Of a stretch of 64,000 bases of DNA, positions 9,145 through 18,265 are shown piece by piece. Origin of the DNA: Alphaproteobacteria bacterium (GTDB taxonomy: Bacteria > Pseudomonadota > Alphaproteobacteria > Rhodobacterales > Rhodobacteraceae); NCBI GenBank assembly GCA_030427405.1, contig JAUHXK010000004.1, positions 124,001 to 188,000 on the forward strand. The letters run 5' to 3'. The notes beneath the pieces were generated by a model, which ran no database searches, was not told the origin of the DNA, and saw only the letters and a list, made by a program, of their open reading frames with translations. Position 1 is the first letter of the stretch; every line of letters starts with the position of its first letter. A program made the translations under genes and the position numbers.

Positions 9145-10026
9145 ATGAAGATTTTTGTACTGGGTGTCACGGGTTTGATCGGTTCGCATGTTTCGGCGGC
9201 GCTGGTGGCGCGCGGGCATGACGTCAGCGGCTTGTGCCGCTCGGACGCGGCCCAAGCGGCGGCAGAGCGAATCGGAATACAGGTCATCCGTGGCGACTTG
9301 CGTGCCCCTCTGGGCTGGGCAGATCACGCGGCCGCGGCGGATGTGGTCGTTCAGGTGGCCGCGACGTTTGACGCCGATATGGGGCAGGTCGACCGCATCG
9401 CCATGCAAGCCCTGCAATCTGCCGCCCGGGTAAGGAGGACCAGGCTGCGCTGCGTCTATACCGGTGGTGTTTGGCTTTATGGCGACACCAGGGGGCAAAC
9501 GGTTGACGAGCAGGCGCAATTCAATCCCCTGCCTGCGTTTGCATGGATGGCCGCCAATGCTGATATGTTGGCAGGGGGCGGGGGGCTGGACCTTGCGGTT
9601 CTTCACCCCGGGCTTGTCTATGACAGCCAGGCGGGCGGAATGTTCCGGTGCTTTGACGATGATATTCGGGCCGGGCGACCGGTTTGCATTCCGGGGCATC
9701 CGGATGTGACCTGGCCGCTGGCTCATGTTCAAGACCTGGCGTGCGCCTATGTTTTAGCATGTGAAGACAACAGGTTGCGAGGTCATTTTAATGCGGTGGC
9801 CGAGGCGGGCGTCCCGGTTGGCGCGATTGTTCGCACGCTCAGCGCGCGGCGGAATGCCCCGTTTCGCCTGCACACGGCTTCGCCTGACGAGATGTCCTTG
9901 GGCGATGGGTTGTCCCGCGGTGTCGCATTTGGGCAGAGGGTGTCGGGCCGGAGGCTCTGCGCAGCCGGGTGGCAGCCGAGGTTTCCCGATTTCAGGGCGG
10001 CGCTTGATCCGGTCAATGCGCCCTGA
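9145..10026 (+). CDS. NAD(P)-binding epimerase/dehydratase-like protein, atypical SDR
   Basis: 293 aa. The N-terminus MKIFVLGVTGLIGSHV carries the extended-SDR GxxGxxG nucleotide motif (7-13), with DL at about 51-52 and a VYTGG strand near 104-108. The catalytic YxxxK is not seen: the aligned position reads WMAAN (134-138). It may thus be a dehydrogenase-like or binding protein rather than a true epimerase. Later motifs (LHPGLVYD, WPLAHVQDLACAYVLA) fit the family. The last 14 bp overlap the 3' end of the convergent gene. Substrate unknown. Confidence 0.8.
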   Translation: MKIFVLGVTGLIGSHVSAALVARGHDVSGLCRSDAAQAAAERIGIQVIRGDLRAPLGWADHAAAADVVVQVAATFDADMGQVDRIAMQALQSAARVRRTRLRCVYTGGVWLYGDTRGQTVDEQAQFNPLPAFAWMAANADMLAGGGGLDLAVLHPGLVYDSQAGGMFRCFDDDIRAGRPVCIPGHPDVTWPLAHVQDLACAYVLACEDNRLRGHFNAVAEAGVPVGAIVRTLSARRNAPFRLHTASPDEMSLGDGLSRGVAFGQRVSGRRLCAAGWQPRFPDFRAALDPVNAP

Positions 10027-11275
10027 GCTTGAGCCCGCTGGACGTGAAGGTGACGCTTTGGCCCTTGCCCAGCTCGTCACGGAACAGCCCCGAGATTGTG
10101 CGCAGCGCATCCCGGTGACCGCGCGCGGCAAACCGCTCGGGCGAGCTGATGCGAATGCTGTTGTTGAACCCGTCCGCTGCATGGGCCCAGATCATCGGGT
10201 GAAGTTCGGTCATGTGATCGCGGATCAGCCAATTGGCAGCATCGCAAATCTGAACACGCGCAAGGTCGGCCCTTTCGTCCAGACCAAGCCCGTTTTGCAG
10301 GGTGATCGCGCAATATGCGGCCAGCAGGTTGACCGTCTGCTGGTCGGGTCTGCGGTGCACGATATCGCGCAATCCTTCCAGGAAATAATCAACATCGACG
10401 CGGGCACAGGCCTCTTCGTCCAGGGCAATCGCATCGAACTGAACCCAAGTGTACCCGCCTGCGCCCCAGGTGTCCTGTGTTCGGGCCGCATTGCGCAGGG
10501 CCTGAACTTCAAGCTCGGCGTAGCTTCCGAACCAGCGTGGCAGAAGGTGACTGCCCATGGCGCGCATGTGGCGATGGTTGCGCGGATCAAGCGAGATCAA
10601 CCGCTCATACCGGTCGGCCACCCGCGCGCGGCTTTTGGTCTGGGCGGATAGAAGGGCGCAATCGGCGGCGGCAATTGCCGGGCTGTCCGGGGCCGCCTGA
10701 CGACAGGCTGGCAGGATGCTGGCCGCCCGGTCGAAATGCGCGGCACAGCGCGACCTGTTCAATGCGGGCAGGGTGGCGTCCCACCCGGTGCCGCGCCAGG
10801 CCCAGGCCAGGTCGATATGGGTCAACGCGACGATCAACGCGATCATCGGGTCGCCGTCCTTGTCGCGCATTTCACCTTCCAGGTCGGCGACCCCGCCAAG
10901 CAGGTCCGTGTCGCCGGGCAATGACCCGTCGGACAGGGCGTGCTCGGCGGCAAGCACGACATCGGACCGGGCACCAAAGGCCAGAAGGTCGGCGATTGGC
11001 AGACCACCCGGCGCCATATCCCGCGCGGCATCGGCTGCGTGCATTTCGGCCGACAACGTGTCCCATTGGTCTTGCCGGGCCAGAAACCGGCCACGCTCGA
11101 TCGTTTTGCGACCGAGATAATCGCCCGCATCCATCCGAGCGACCGGAATATTGAGACGCCCGGTTTCGGCATTCCGAAAGGCACTGTCAGGCGCGACGGA
11201 AGGGCGGGACATGGTCCCAGAGGGATTGGCAGGGGTGGAAAAACGGGCAGCAAATGCCCTGAAAGACCGGAACAT
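10013..11275 (-). CDS. Uncharacterised 420-aa protein
   Basis: 420 aa, no signal peptide or membrane segment. Rich in Ala, Arg, Asp and Trp and apparently all-helical, with segments resembling tetratricopeptide-type helical hairpins (for example ADRYERLISLDPRNHRHMRA around 222-241). I do not recognise the family. GC-rich third positions support it as a real gene. The 3' end overlaps the SDR gene by 14 bp; 114 bp upstream lies a membrane protein gene on the same strand. Confidence 0.7.
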   Translation of the reverse strand: MFRSFRAFAARFSTPANPSGTMSRPSVAPDSAFRNAETGRLNIPVARMDAGDYLGRKTIERGRFLARQDQWDTLSAEMHAADAARDMAPGGLPIADLLAFGARSDVVLAAEHALSDGSLPGDTDLLGGVADLEGEMRDKDGDPMIALIVALTHIDLAWAWRGTGWDATLPALNRSRCAAHFDRAASILPACRQAAPDSPAIAAADCALLSAQTKSRARVADRYERLISLDPRNHRHMRAMGSHLLPRWFGSYAELEVQALRNAARTQDTWGAGGYTWVQFDAIALDEEACARVDVDYFLEGLRDIVHRRPDQQTVNLLAAYCAITLQNGLGLDERADLARVQICDAANWLIRDHMTELHPMIWAHAADGFNNSIRISSPERFAARGHRDALRTISGLFRDELGKGQSVTFTSSGLKLRAH

Positions 11276-11389
11276 GGTGAAACTCGAAACTGAACAAACG
11301 CGTAAACTGGCCTCGTATTCTGTCGGCGATTTACGTCCAATTCAAGGCAACAGCAGGGAAACTTGATTAATTCAAATCAATGTAAAGCC

Positions 11390-11833
11390 CTAGTTCCGAT
11401 CGTTTCGAAAACCGGTGAAATGGTGCCGCTCGACCTTGAAGCCATGGGACTGAAGCACCGATTCGAACGCCCTGTGTGGGGGCGTGGCCTCGTCCGGAAG
11501 TCGAATCGTCTTGCCCGAAACCAGAATGACCCTGACATGGACGGCCATGTCCCACCCGGTATCAAATCTGAAAAACCGTATCTCTTTCAACAAAATGGCG
11601 CCGCTCCGCCGCCCCGAATGCCATTGCAGGTCATCAGGGCCCAGTGTCAGACCGGCGGTCGTGTCGCGCAGGATGTCCCAGAGCGCGGGCAGCGTGCACA
11701 GCGCCAGCGGCGTGACAACCCACCAAACCGCGTCAAAGACCACGATAAGGGCCGCCAATGCGGCGTACACGCAGGCCAGGGTCAGGATGGCGCGGAGAGA
11801 TCGATTTCGCCGGGTAAACCTATAAGCTGTCAT
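11390..11833 (-). CDS. Small membrane protein, unknown
   Basis: 147 aa. A basic N-terminus (MTAYRFTRRNRSLRA) is followed by two hydrophobic helices at about 15-55. A soluble C-terminal part (LTLGPDDLQWHSGRRSGAIL, then RFFRFDTGWD) has alternating strands reminiscent of the PH-like domains of bacterial two-TM proteins. pepN lies upstream on the same strand, 30 bp away, so it may be co-transcribed with pepN. Family not established. Confidence 0.65.
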   Translation of the reverse strand: MTAYRFTRRNRSLRAILTLACVYAALAALIVVFDAVWWVVTPLALCTLPALWDILRDTTAGLTLGPDDLQWHSGRRSGAILLKEIRFFRFDTGWDMAVHVRVILVSGKTIRLPDEATPPHRAFESVLQSHGFKVERHHFTGFRNDRN

Positions 11834-11863
11834 TCTGGTCAGAATCGCACGGATACCAAACGC

Positions 11864-14416
11864 CTATCCCCCGAGGATTCGCGACACCATTTCGGTTGTG
11901 TCGCGTGACAGGTCCGGGGTTTCGGCGATGCGTGTCAATTGCGCTGCAATCTTGGCCTGACGGTCCTGATCATAGCGTTTCCAGGTCTGAAAAGCGGTGC
12001 ACATCCGGGCGGTTGTCTGCGGATTGACGGGGTCCAGCCGGATCAACCAATCAGTCAACAGAGAATACCCGCTGCCGTCGGCCCGGTGGAACCCGGCATG
12101 GTTTGCCGCCAAAGCGCCCAGCAAAGCGCGGAAACGGTTGGGGTTTTTCCAGTTGAACGCGGGGTGTTCCGTCAGGGACCGCGCCGTTTCCGGTGCCGTT
12201 TCGGGTGCGGACATGGACACTTGCAGACCGAACCACTTGTCCATGACCAGCCGGTCATGTTGCCATTGGTCGTGGAACGCGGTCAGCTCGGCCTCGCCCT
12301 TGCGCGCACGCAACAGGCAACCCAACGCGGTCAGTTGCAGGGTCATGTTGTCTGCGCGGGCGTACACTCTGGCAGCCTCATCGCCGCCATCCAGACGTGA
12401 TATCAAGGCCAAGGCCGCACCACCAAGGGCGCGTTTCCCGGATTGTGCGGCGTCGGGGCGATAGGGCACGTCGACCATGGATTCACTCTGCAGGCGGGGC
12501 AGAAGGTCCTGCATGTGCTGGGCCGTTGCCTGGCGCAATGTTTCAACGGCGCTCCAGATGACTTGCGGGTCTGGCGTCTGACCGCGCTCGTACAGGGCCG
12601 CGGCCAGTTCGGATTGGGTTGGCAGCCCCAGCATCAACGCGCGGTACGCCGGGTCCAGGGTGCCATCGCGCAGGACCGCCGTCAGGCCATCCAGGTAATC
12701 CGCATCCGGCGTCGCATTGTCCGAAACCATGCGCAGCAAACAATCCTGCGCCAGAGACCGCCCGGCTTGCCAGCGGTTGAACGGGTCCGTGTCATGGGCC
12801 AGCAAAAAGGCGCGTTCGGCGTTAGACCGATCATGTTCAAGGACAACCGGGGCCGAGAATTCGCGCAGGATCGACGGCACTGGCTTGGCCGCCAGCCCTG
12901 AAAAGGCAAAGCTTTGTTCGGCCTCGGTCAGTTCCAGAACCTCGGTGGTGCGGACTTCATCCCCATTCGGGCCAATCAGACCGACCGCGACGGGGATCAC
13001 CTGCGGTTGTTTGTCGGGCTGCCCGGGTGTCGCCTCGGTGCGCTGGGCCAGAGTCAGTGTATATGTGCCGTCGGCCCAATCCTCGGATACGGTGACGCGT
13101 GGTGTGCCGGACTGGCTGTACCAGCGTTTGAACTGAGTCAGATCGCGGCCCGTCGTATCCTCGAACACCTTGATCCAGTCTTCGATCGTGCAGGCCTGCC
13201 CGTCATGGCGGTCGAAATAAAGGTCCAGCGCCTTCGCATAAGCCTCATCCCCCACCAGCCGTTTGAGCATGCCGATCACCTCGGCGCCTTTCTCGTAAAC
13301 CGTTGCGGTGTAGAAGTTGTTGATTTCCTGAAAGCTCTCGGGGCGGACTGGGTGCGAGAGCGGGCCGTTATCCTCGGGGAACTGGCGCGCGCGCAGGTCG
13401 ATGGCGTCTTCGATCCGCTTGACCGGCGCCGAGCGCATGTCAGACGTGAACTGCGCGTCGCGGAATACGGTCAGACCTTCTTTCAGGCACAATTGAAACC
13501 AGTCGCGGCAGGTGATGCGGTTGCCGGTCCAGTTGTGAAAATACTCATGCGAGATGATCGCTTCGATCCGTTCGAAGTTGGCATCGGTCGAGGTTTCGGG
13601 GCTGGCCAGCACGGCGGAGGAGTTGAAGATGTTCAGCCCCTTGTTTTCCATCGCGCCCATGTTGAAATCGTCTACGGCGACGATGTTGAACACGTCCAGA
13701 TCGTATTCGCGACCATAGACGTCTTCGTCCCATTTCATCGACTTTTTCAGGGCCTCCATCCCGAAGGCGCATTTGCCCTCGTCACCGGGACGAACCCAAA
13801 GGTTCAGCTCGACGTCGCGGCCCGACATGGTGGTGAACCGGTCGGGGTGCGCGATCAGGTCGCCCGCGACCAGCGCGAACAGATAGGCGGGTTTGGGCCA
13901 GGGATCGGTCCATTCGGCCCAGCCTTCGCCTTTGCCCGTGGGGTTGCCGTTGGACAGCAACACCGGCAGATCGCCATTGATGCGCACGGTAAAGGTGGAC
14001 ATCACGTCGGGGCGGTCGGGATAGTAGGTGATCTTGCGGAAACCCTCGGCCTCGCATTGGGTGCAGTACATGCCGTTGGACATGTAAAGACCTTCCAGCG
14101 CGGTGTTGTTGCCCGGGTCGATCTCGACCTCGGCCTGCCAGAGGAAAGGTGCATCAGGCGCGTCGACGGTCAGGCCCTTGTCGGTCACTTCGGGTGTGAC
14201 TGATGCCCCGTCTATAGTTGCGCTTATCAGCTTCAGGTCTTCGCCGTGCAAAAAGAACGTGCGGTCGCTGGCGTCGGGGTTGGGACGAAACGCAATGCGC
14301 GAGGTGACGCGGGTTGCATGGGCCGCCAGATCAAAGGTCAGGTGCACGCTGTCCACCAGGTAGCCGAACGGGGTGTAATCCTTCAGATAGATCGTGGTGG
14401 GGGCAGCGTCGCGCAT
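11864..14416 (-). CDS. pepN: Aminopeptidase N
   Basis: 850 aa, close to E. coli PepN (870). An M1 zinc metallopeptidase of the cytoplasm that removes N-terminal residues and helps finish protein turnover. Exopeptidase motif GAMEN at 254-258; zinc motif HEYFHNW starting at 290 (HExxH 290-294), with the third ligand Glu in LKEGLTVFRD further on. The ATG at 14416 (MRDAAPTTIYLKDYTPFGYL) fits the family N-terminus; upstream codons to 14605 overlap the promoter region of glcB and look non-coding. Confidence 0.96.
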   Translation of the reverse strand: MRDAAPTTIYLKDYTPFGYLVDSVHLTFDLAAHATRVTSRIAFRPNPDASDRTFFLHGEDLKLISATIDGASVTPEVTDKGLTVDAPDAPFLWQAEVEIDPGNNTALEGLYMSNGMYCTQCEAEGFRKITYYPDRPDVMSTFTVRINGDLPVLLSNGNPTGKGEGWAEWTDPWPKPAYLFALVAGDLIAHPDRFTTMSGRDVELNLWVRPGDEGKCAFGMEALKKSMKWDEDVYGREYDLDVFNIVAVDDFNMGAMENKGLNIFNSSAVLASPETSTDANFERIEAIISHEYFHNWTGNRITCRDWFQLCLKEGLTVFRDAQFTSDMRSAPVKRIEDAIDLRARQFPEDNGPLSHPVRPESFQEINNFYTATVYEKGAEVIGMLKRLVGDEAYAKALDLYFDRHDGQACTIEDWIKVFEDTTGRDLTQFKRWYSQSGTPRVTVSEDWADGTYTLTLAQRTEATPGQPDKQPQVIPVAVGLIGPNGDEVRTTEVLELTEAEQSFAFSGLAAKPVPSILREFSAPVVLEHDRSNAERAFLLAHDTDPFNRWQAGRSLAQDCLLRMVSDNATPDADYLDGLTAVLRDGTLDPAYRALMLGLPTQSELAAALYERGQTPDPQVIWSAVETLRQATAQHMQDLLPRLQSESMVDVPYRPDAAQSGKRALGGAALALISRLDGGDEAARVYARADNMTLQLTALGCLLRARKGEAELTAFHDQWQHDRLVMDKWFGLQVSMSAPETAPETARSLTEHPAFNWKNPNRFRALLGALAANHAGFHRADGSGYSLLTDWLIRLDPVNPQTTARMCTAFQTWKRYDQDRQAKIAAQLTRIAETPDLSRDTTEMVSRILGG

Positions 14417-14623
14417 CTGGGGCCTCGTTTCGGTTGCGTTCTGGCGCGACGTTAGGGGCTTCCCCCGATGGCTGCAACCAACCCGCCATTGCCTTGCGGT
14501 TTTTGAAGCAGCTTCGCCAATTGCCGAATGGCAGATATCCCACCTTGGAAGTTGCCTATCGGAAACTTTGGGCCTAATTGATTGAAGGCATACAGTTGCA
14601 CACAATCAAGGGAGCGCGTGAAG

Positions 14624-16756
14624 ATGAGTGGCAGACAGACCCTGGGCGGGTTGCAGGTCGATCCGGTACTGGCAACGTTCATCGAGAAACAGGCGCTGCC
14701 GGGGACGGGGGTGTCCGCACAGGATTTCTGGGCCGGTCTTGCCCGTCTGGTGAATGAGCTTGGGCCGAAAAACCGCGCCCTTCTGAACAAACGTTCCGAG
14801 ATTCAAGCCCGCATCGATGGCTGGCATCTGGACCAAAAGGGGCAGGATTTCGACGCTGCCGACTATCAGTCCTTTCTGAAAGAGATCGGCTATCTGGTAG
14901 ATGAAGGCGATGAATTCGAGATCGAGACGACACAGGTTGATCCCGAGATTGCACTTACTCCCGGTCCGCAACTGGTGGTGCCGATCACCAATGCCCGCTT
15001 TGCCCTGAACGCCGCCAATGCCCGTTGGGGCAGCTTTTACGATGCGCTATACGGGACGGATGCGATTGGTGATTTGCCGAAGGCAGGCGGGTATGACGCC
15101 GCCCGCGGCGCCCGCGTCGTGGCGCATGCAAAGGCGTTTCTGGACAAGGCCGTACCCTTGGCATCTGGGTCCTGGGCCGATGTTTCGGGGCTGGGCGTGG
15201 CGGATGGTGCGCTGACCCCGGCGCTGGCCGATCCGGCGCAGTTCGCTGGTTTCGGTGGCGCCGCCGACGATCCGGAATTCTTCCTGCTCAGGAACAACGG
15301 GCTGCATATCCAGATCATGATCGATCCGACCAGCAGTATCGGGGCGTCCGACCCGGCAGGTATCGCGGATGTCCGGCTTGAATCCGCGTTGTCGACGATC
15401 ATGGATTGCGAAGATTCGGTTGCCTGCGTCGATGCCGAAGACAAAGTGGTGGCCTATGGCAATTGGCTGGGCCTGATGAAGGGCGACCTGACCGAACAGG
15501 TGACCAAGGGCGGCAAGACCTTTACCCGAAAGCTGGCCGATGACGTTGCCTTTACCACCCCGGCGGGCGGGCAGGGCACGCTCAAGGGGCGGTCCCTGAT
15601 GTTGGTGCGCAATGTGGGGCACCTGATGACCAACCCGGCCGTTCTGGACGCAGAAGGGCGCGAAATTGGCGAAGGGCTGATGGATGCGTTGTGCACCACG
15701 CTGATTGCCATGCATGACCTGGGCCGGGATGGCGGCAATTCGGTTGCCGGGTCGGTCTATGTGGTCAAACCCAAGATGCACGGCCCGGAAGAGGTGGCCT
15801 TTGCGGTCGAGATTTTCGATATGGTCGAAGACATCCTTGGCTTGCCGCGCAACACCGTGAAACTGGGCATCATGGATGAAGAACGCCGCACCTCGGCCAA
15901 TCTCAGAGAATGTATCCGCGCCGCGAAATCGCGTGTGGCCTTCATCAATACAGGTTTCCTGGATCGGACCGGAGATGAAATCCATACCTCGATGGAAGCA
16001 GGCCCGATGCTGCCCAAGGGGGACATCAAGAACACACCGTGGATCGCCTCGTACGAGGATCGCAATGTTGATATCGGCCTGGCTTGCGGCCTGAAGGGCA
16101 AGGCCCAGATCGGCAAGGGCATGTGGGCGATGCCCGACCGGATGGGAGAGATGCTTGAGGCCAAGATCGGTCACCCGATGGCGGGGGCGACCTGTGCCTG
16201 GGTGCCGTCGCCGACCGCCGCGACATTGCATGCAACGCATTATCACGCGGTCGATGTCCTGGCTCGCCAAGATGAAATTGCCGCTGGCGGCGCGCGCGGA
16301 ACCCTTGCCGACCTGCTGACGATCCCGCTGTTGGGCGGGCGCAACCTTGGCAGCGAAGAAATCACCCGCGAAATCGAAAACAACGCGCAGGGCATCCTGG
16401 GCTATGTCGTGCGTTGGGTCGATCAGGGCGTGGGGTGTTCCAAGGTGCCCGACATCAACGATGTCGGCCTGATGGAAGATCGCGCAACCTGCCGGATTTC
16501 ATCGCAGGCGCTGGCCAACTGGCTGCATCACGACGTGGTCAGCCCGGAACAGGTCATGGATGCGCTTAGGAAAATGGCCGCCGTCGTCGATGGCCAGAAC
16601 GCGGGCGATCCCTCCTATCGCGCGATGGCGCCCGGTTTCGACGGCATCGCCTTTCAGGCGGCGTGTGACCTTGTGTTCAAAGGGCGGGTGCAGCCGTCCG
16701 GCTATACCGAACCGGTTCTGCATGCCCGCCGCCTGGAACTGAAGGCCAGCGTTTGA
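14624..16756 (+). CDS. glcB: Malate synthase G
   Basis: 710 aa, the length of the monomeric G isoform (about 720). Condenses glyoxylate with acetyl-CoA to malate, closing the glyoxylate shunt or glycolate use. Family features: [20 protein letters not shown] (284 onward), [19 protein letters not shown], the [17 protein letters not shown] segment, and the acetyl-CoA-side C-terminal domain. ATG at 14624 ([13 protein letters not shown]) is preceded by AAGGGAG. Divergent from pepN. Downstream on the same strand is a GlcG-like gene; glcDEF and aceA are absent here. Confidence 0.96.
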   Translation: MSGRQTLGGLQVDPVLATFIEKQALPGTGVSAQDFWAGLARLVNELGPKNRALLNKRSEIQARIDGWHLDQKGQDFDAADYQSFLKEIGYLVDEGDEFEIETTQVDPEIALTPGPQLVVPITNARFALNAANARWGSFYDALYGTDAIGDLPKAGGYDAARGARVVAHAKAFLDKAVPLASGSWADVSGLGVADGALTPALADPAQFAGFGGAADDPEFFLLRNNGLHIQIMIDPTSSIGASDPAGIADVRLESALSTIMDCEDSVACVDAEDKVVAYGNWLGLMKGDLTEQVTKGGKTFTRKLADDVAFTTPAGGQGTLKGRSLMLVRNVGHLMTNPAVLDAEGREIGEGLMDALCTTLIAMHDLGRDGGNSVAGSVYVVKPKMHGPEEVAFAVEIFDMVEDILGLPRNTVKLGIMDEERRTSANLRECIRAAKSRVAFINTGFLDRTGDEIHTSMEAGPMLPKGDIKNTPWIASYEDRNVDIGLACGLKGKAQIGKGMWAMPDRMGEMLEAKIGHPMAGATCAWVPSPTAATLHATHYHAVDVLARQDEIAAGGARGTLADLLTIPLLGGRNLGSEEITREIENNAQGILGYVVRWVDQGVGCSKVPDINDVGLMEDRATCRISSQALANWLHHDVVSPEQVMDALRKMAAVVDGQNAGDPSYRAMAPGFDGIAFQAACDLVFKGRVQPSGYTEPVLHARRLELKASV

Positions 16757-16784
16757 CGCCCCAAGACAACGAAAGGGACATGAT

Positions 16785-17210
16785 ATGGCAATTTCTCTCC
16801 GCAAGGCCCGCACGATCATCCGCAAAGCTCTTGAAAAAGGGCGCGCGCTTGAACTGAAACCGCTTTCGGTCGTCGTGCTGGATGCGGGCGGGCACGTGAT
16901 CGCATTCGAACGCGAAGATGGTGCGGCGCCGGGCCGGTTCGCGATCGCCCAGGGCAAGGCCTATGGTGCGGTCATGCTTGGAATGGCTGGAACGGCACAG
17001 ATGCAGCGCGCCGAGGCGCAGGCCTATTTCATGGCCGCCGTAAACGGTGTTTATGGCGGTCAAGTCGTGCCGGTACCGGGCGGCGTTCTGCTGCGTGACC
17101 GTAAGGGTGCGGTGATTGGTGCGGTCGGCGTCACCGGCGATACGTCGGACAATGATGCGGTGGCGGCAATGGCTGGAATTGAAGCAGCCGGGCTGACCGG
17201 CGAAATCTGA
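16785..17210 (+). CDS. GlcG/HbpS-like heme-binding family protein
   Basis: 141 aa. GlcG/HbpS fold: an N-terminal helix (MAISLRKARTIIRKALEKGR), VVVLDAGGHVIAFEREDGA, then PGGVLLRDRKGAVIGAVGVTG near 102-122. The function is poorly defined; in E. coli glcG sits in the glycolate operon before glcB, and here the same pairing is kept in reverse order, 28 bp after glcB. Probably co-transcribed with glcB. No signal peptide. Confidence 0.85.
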   Translation: MAISLRKARTIIRKALEKGRALELKPLSVVVLDAGGHVIAFEREDGAAPGRFAIAQGKAYGAVMLGMAGTAQMQRAEAQAYFMAAVNGVYGGQVVPVPGGVLLRDRKGAVIGAVGVTGDTSDNDAVAAMAGIEAAGLTGEI

Positions 17211-17423
17211 CACAGTCGTTTTCGATTCCGGCTTGGATTGGGGTGATTTCCCAAATCCTCCTGTCATTTCGGGAAGCTTTCCCGTCAAATGGGCCCTGCG
17301 TGGAACGAAGCGTGCATTTGCGAACACGTCCTTGCGCTAAGGCGCAGGGCGTGTGCAGTTGCACCATGGGCCGGGCGCGGATATCTAACTTGGCAACCAA
17401 TTGAAAGTTGCAGGGTATACGCA

Positions 17424-18203
17424 ATGTCTCGACCTGTTGTTGGCATCATCGGAAATTCCTACCTGATGAACGATCAATACCCCACCCATGCGGGGGGGAC
17501 GATGAATTCGGACGCGGTGGCAAATGTGTCTGATTGCCTGCCGATGCTGATCCCGGCCGACCCGCGGTTTGTGTCAGTGGACGAGTTGCTGCATGTCTGT
17601 GACGGGTTCCTGCTGACCGGCGGGCGCCCCAATGTCCACCCCGAGGAATACGGCGAAGCGGCAACCGACGCTCATGGTGAGTTCGACCGGTCGCGCGACG
17701 CCATAACGCTGCCATTGGTGCGCGCCTGTGTCGAGCGCGGTCAGCCTTTTCTGGGGATCTGCCGGGGGTTCCAAGAGGTCAACGTGGCCATGGGCGGCAC
17801 GCTTTACCCCGAGATTCGTGATTTGCCGGGCCGGATGAACCACCGCATGCCGCCGGATGGCACGCTGGAAGAGAAATTCGCCCTGCGCCACGTCGTTACC
17901 CTGAACAAGGGCGGTGTTTTCGACCGCCTGTTCGGCGCGTCCGAGGTCATGACCAACACCCTGCACGGGCAGGGTATCAAATCCGTCGGGCAGCGCGTCG
18001 TCATTGACGGGCATGCGCCTGACGGAACGCCCGAGGCGATCTATATCAAGGATGCACCCGGATTTACCCTGTCGGTCCAGTGGCACCCCGAATGGGACGC
18101 CGCCAACGACCCGGTTTCCCGGCCCCTGTTCCAGGCGTTTGGCGCCGCGGCGCGTGCCTGGGCCGACAATGCCCGGGCGACGCCGCAAATTCGGACCGCG
18201 TGA
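17424..18203 (+). CDS. Gamma-glutamyl-gamma-aminobutyrate hydrolase family protein (class I glutamine amidotransferase)
   Basis: 259 aa. Class I GATase hydrolase of the PuuD/peptidase C26 type. Nucleophile elbow FLGICRGFQEVNVAMGG with Cys113, and the His221/Glu223 pair in VQWHPEWD complete the triad. PuuD hydrolyses gamma-glutamyl-GABA in putrescine catabolism, but no other puu gene is adjacent, so the substrate is open. The ATG at 17424 (MSRPVVGIIGNSYLMNDQYP) is chosen; the 45 codons upstream are not protein-like. It lies 213 bp after the GlcG-like gene. Confidence 0.85.
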   Translation: MSRPVVGIIGNSYLMNDQYPTHAGGTMNSDAVANVSDCLPMLIPADPRFVSVDELLHVCDGFLLTGGRPNVHPEEYGEAATDAHGEFDRSRDAITLPLVRACVERGQPFLGICRGFQEVNVAMGGTLYPEIRDLPGRMNHRMPPDGTLEEKFALRHVVTLNKGGVFDRLFGASEVMTNTLHGQGIKSVGQRVVIDGHAPDGTPEAIYIKDAPGFTLSVQWHPEWDAANDPVSRPLFQAFGAAARAWADNARATPQIRTA

Positions 18204-18265
18204 CAGCGGCACCTGTTCACCTGAGCATTCCCGGCACCCACCCGATGGCCCCGAGGCACGAGCCA

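Noticed and set aside
12914-14203. 429-aa open frame antisense to pepN
   Set aside because: No recognisable domain; conflicts with a canonical M1 aminopeptidase.
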